Assembly: GCA_934553185.1 (NCBI GenBank)
Contig: CAKTFF010000104.1
Span: 1-7,088 of the forward strand
From: an uncultured Devosia sp.
GTDB lineage: Bacteria > Pseudomonadota > Alphaproteobacteria > Rhizobiales > Devosiaceae
Reading direction: 5' to 3'
DNA length: 7,088 nucleotides
Of this stretch, positions 6,113-7,088 are shown in pieces. The notes beneath the pieces were generated by a model, which did no database searches, was not told the origin of the DNA, and saw only the letters and a program-made list of their open reading frames with translations. The position numbers and the translations under genes are program-made. How positions within the stretch are numbered: position 1 is the first letter of the stretch; every line of letters starts with the position of its first letter.

Positions 6113-6131
6113 CACGAGGGCGTGGCGCCAT
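6113..6131. repeat. Partial, decayed copy of the REP inner segment
   Basis: CACGAGGGCGTGGCGCCAT repeats the inner end of the left arm plus its loop (5975-5993) with a single A to G change, 138 bp downstream in direct orientation. The other half of the unit is not recognisable, so this looks like a remnant of a second insertion or a partial duplication. The remaining sequence between the REP doublet and lnt (6040-6201) shows no promoter I can place with confidence. Confidence 0.5.
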
Positions 6132-6201
6132 GCCTGCCTTGACGCCCCCTGCCCTGGCGGCGAGTTTGCGGCATGGTTCCTGATTCGCCCGCCTTTCTCC
6201 G

Positions 6202-7088
6202 ATGACCTGGCTCGCCGAGACTGCCATGCTCAGCCATGGCTGGCGCCGCTTTCTTTTGCTGGTGGTCGCCGGGGCCCTTGCCGGGCTGGCCGTGCCGCCG
6301 CTGTTTATCGTTCCGGCGCTGTTTGTGGCCTTTCCGGTCTGGGTCTGGTGCCTTGATGGCGCGGAACGGTCGCGGGGCTGGCGGACACTGTTTGGCCCGG
6401 CCTTTGTTATCGGCTTCGCCTTTGGCTGGGGCTATTTCACCGTCGCCTTCCATTGGCTCGGCGCCGCCTTCTTTGTTGATGGCGGAGCGATGCTCCTTTT
6501 GATGCCCTTCGCCATCCTGGCGCTTTCGGCCATGATCGCCTTTTTCTGGGGCGTGGGCAGCGCTTTGGCGCATCTGTTCTGGTCGCATGGCGCCTGGCGC
6601 GTCGTGACGCTCGCCACCTTTGTTACCATTGCCGAGTGGGCGCGCGGCCATGTGTTGACGGGTTTTCCGTTCGATCTTCTTGGCTATGCGCTGACGCCGA
6701 CCGACGAGATGATGCAGATCACTTCGGTGATCGGCATTTATGGGCTGACCTATCTGGCAGCCATTCTCGCCATGGTGCCGGCGCTGATCTGGCCGGCGGA
6801 TGGGCGGAGCCTCTCGCGGCGGCTCCTGCCGTTTTTCCTGACGCTGGCGGTGATCGCCGCCCAGCTCGGCTATGGCTATAACCGCCTTTCGGGCACGCCG
6901 GTGGTCCAACGCACGGACATGGCGATGCGCCTGGTGCAGCCGCTGGTTTATGAACACAGCGATTTTGGCCAGGTGGACCCGGTGGCGCTGATTGACCGGC
7001 TGCTGATGCTCAGCGACATGCGCATGGATCCCAGTGACCAGGGCATTGCCGACATCACCCATCTGGTGTGGCCCGAATCGTCCCTGCC
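6202..7088 (+). CDS. lnt: Apolipoprotein N-acyltransferase, N-terminal part (cut by window end)
   Basis: Lnt is the inner-membrane enzyme that adds the third acyl chain to the N-terminal cysteine of lipoproteins, the last step of maturation. The 295 complete codons here cover the membrane part and the beginning of the periplasmic nitrilase-like domain. Hydrophobic segments lie at about 15-50, 63-86, 96-125, 133-145, 172-197 and 207-224. The conserved EWARGHVLTGFPFDLLGY is at 145-162. The carbon-nitrogen hydrolase domain opens near 240 with MRLVQPLV, where many Lnt proteins read RLVQPNIPQ. HLVWPESSL ends the window, and E292 sits where E. coli has catalytic Glu267; the Lys and Cys of the triad lie beyond the edge. 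An in-frame TGA at 6181 makes the ATG at 6202 the first possible ATG, with no clear ribosome binding site; ATG 6226 is an alternative. It is divergent from tsaB. Confidence 0.92.
   Translation, partial: MTWLAETAMLSHGWRRFLLLVVAGALAGLAVPPLFIVPALFVAFPVWVWCLDGAERSRGWRTLFGPAFVIGFAFGWGYFTVAFHWLGAAFFVDGGAMLLLMPFAILALSAMIAFFWGVGSALAHLFWSHGAWRVVTLATFVTIAEWARGHVLTGFPFDLLGYALTPTDEMMQITSVIGIYGLTYLAAILAMVPALIWPADGRSLSRRLLPFFLTLAVIAAQLGYGYNRLSGTPVVQRTDMAMRLVQPLVYEHSDFGQVDPVALIDRLLMLSDMRMDPSDQGIADITHLVWPESSL

Noticed and set aside
5932..7062. 376-codon minus-strand open frame opposite lnt, ending in the repeat
   Set aside because: Its product is His/Arg/Gly-rich without domains, ends in peptides that are translated repeat DNA, and opposes a clear Lnt.

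Overview
The window looks like a chromosomal segment of a GC-rich alphaproteobacterium, most likely Hyphomicrobiales (Rhizobiales) and possibly Devosia-like. The evidence is a Fur/Mur regulator without the CxxC zinc motif placed after tsaB and rimI, a rhizobial-type PncB, and a CtrA-type TTAA-N7-TTAA box. The genus is an inference from general resemblance, since no search was possible.

Layout, left to right. (1) The start of a minus-strand DUF2382 stress-type protein, cut by the window edge (1-148). (2) A short plus-strand gene of unknown function (291-566). (3) A minus-strand pair of GT2-fold glycosyltransferase genes 10 bp apart, probably one operon (2518 down to 580). (4) Divergent from that pair, pncB, encoding nicotinate phosphoribosyltransferase of NAD salvage (2709-4019). 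(5) A second short plus-strand gene of unknown function (4117-4371), preceded by a full CtrA-type site. (6) A compact minus-strand cluster tsaB-rimI-fur (5935 down to 4386), with an ATGA overlap between tsaB and rimI. (7) A perfect 40-bp inverted repeat, best read as a pair of REP units (REPIN), in the divergent tsaB/lnt interval. (8) The 5' part of lnt, apolipoprotein N-acyltransferase, running off the right edge just after its putative catalytic glutamate.

Most of this is housekeeping: tRNA t6A modification (TsaB), ribosomal protein or TsaD-type acetylation (RimI), metal-responsive regulation (Fur/Mur), NAD salvage (PncB) and lipoprotein maturation (Lnt). I see no phage, CRISPR, toxin-antitoxin or defence system, and nothing I would call a new multi-gene system. 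The signals most worth checking are the REP doublet 11 bp from the tsaB start codon, and CtrA-like boxes at similar distances upstream of both short unknown genes, which could place them in the cell-cycle regulon.
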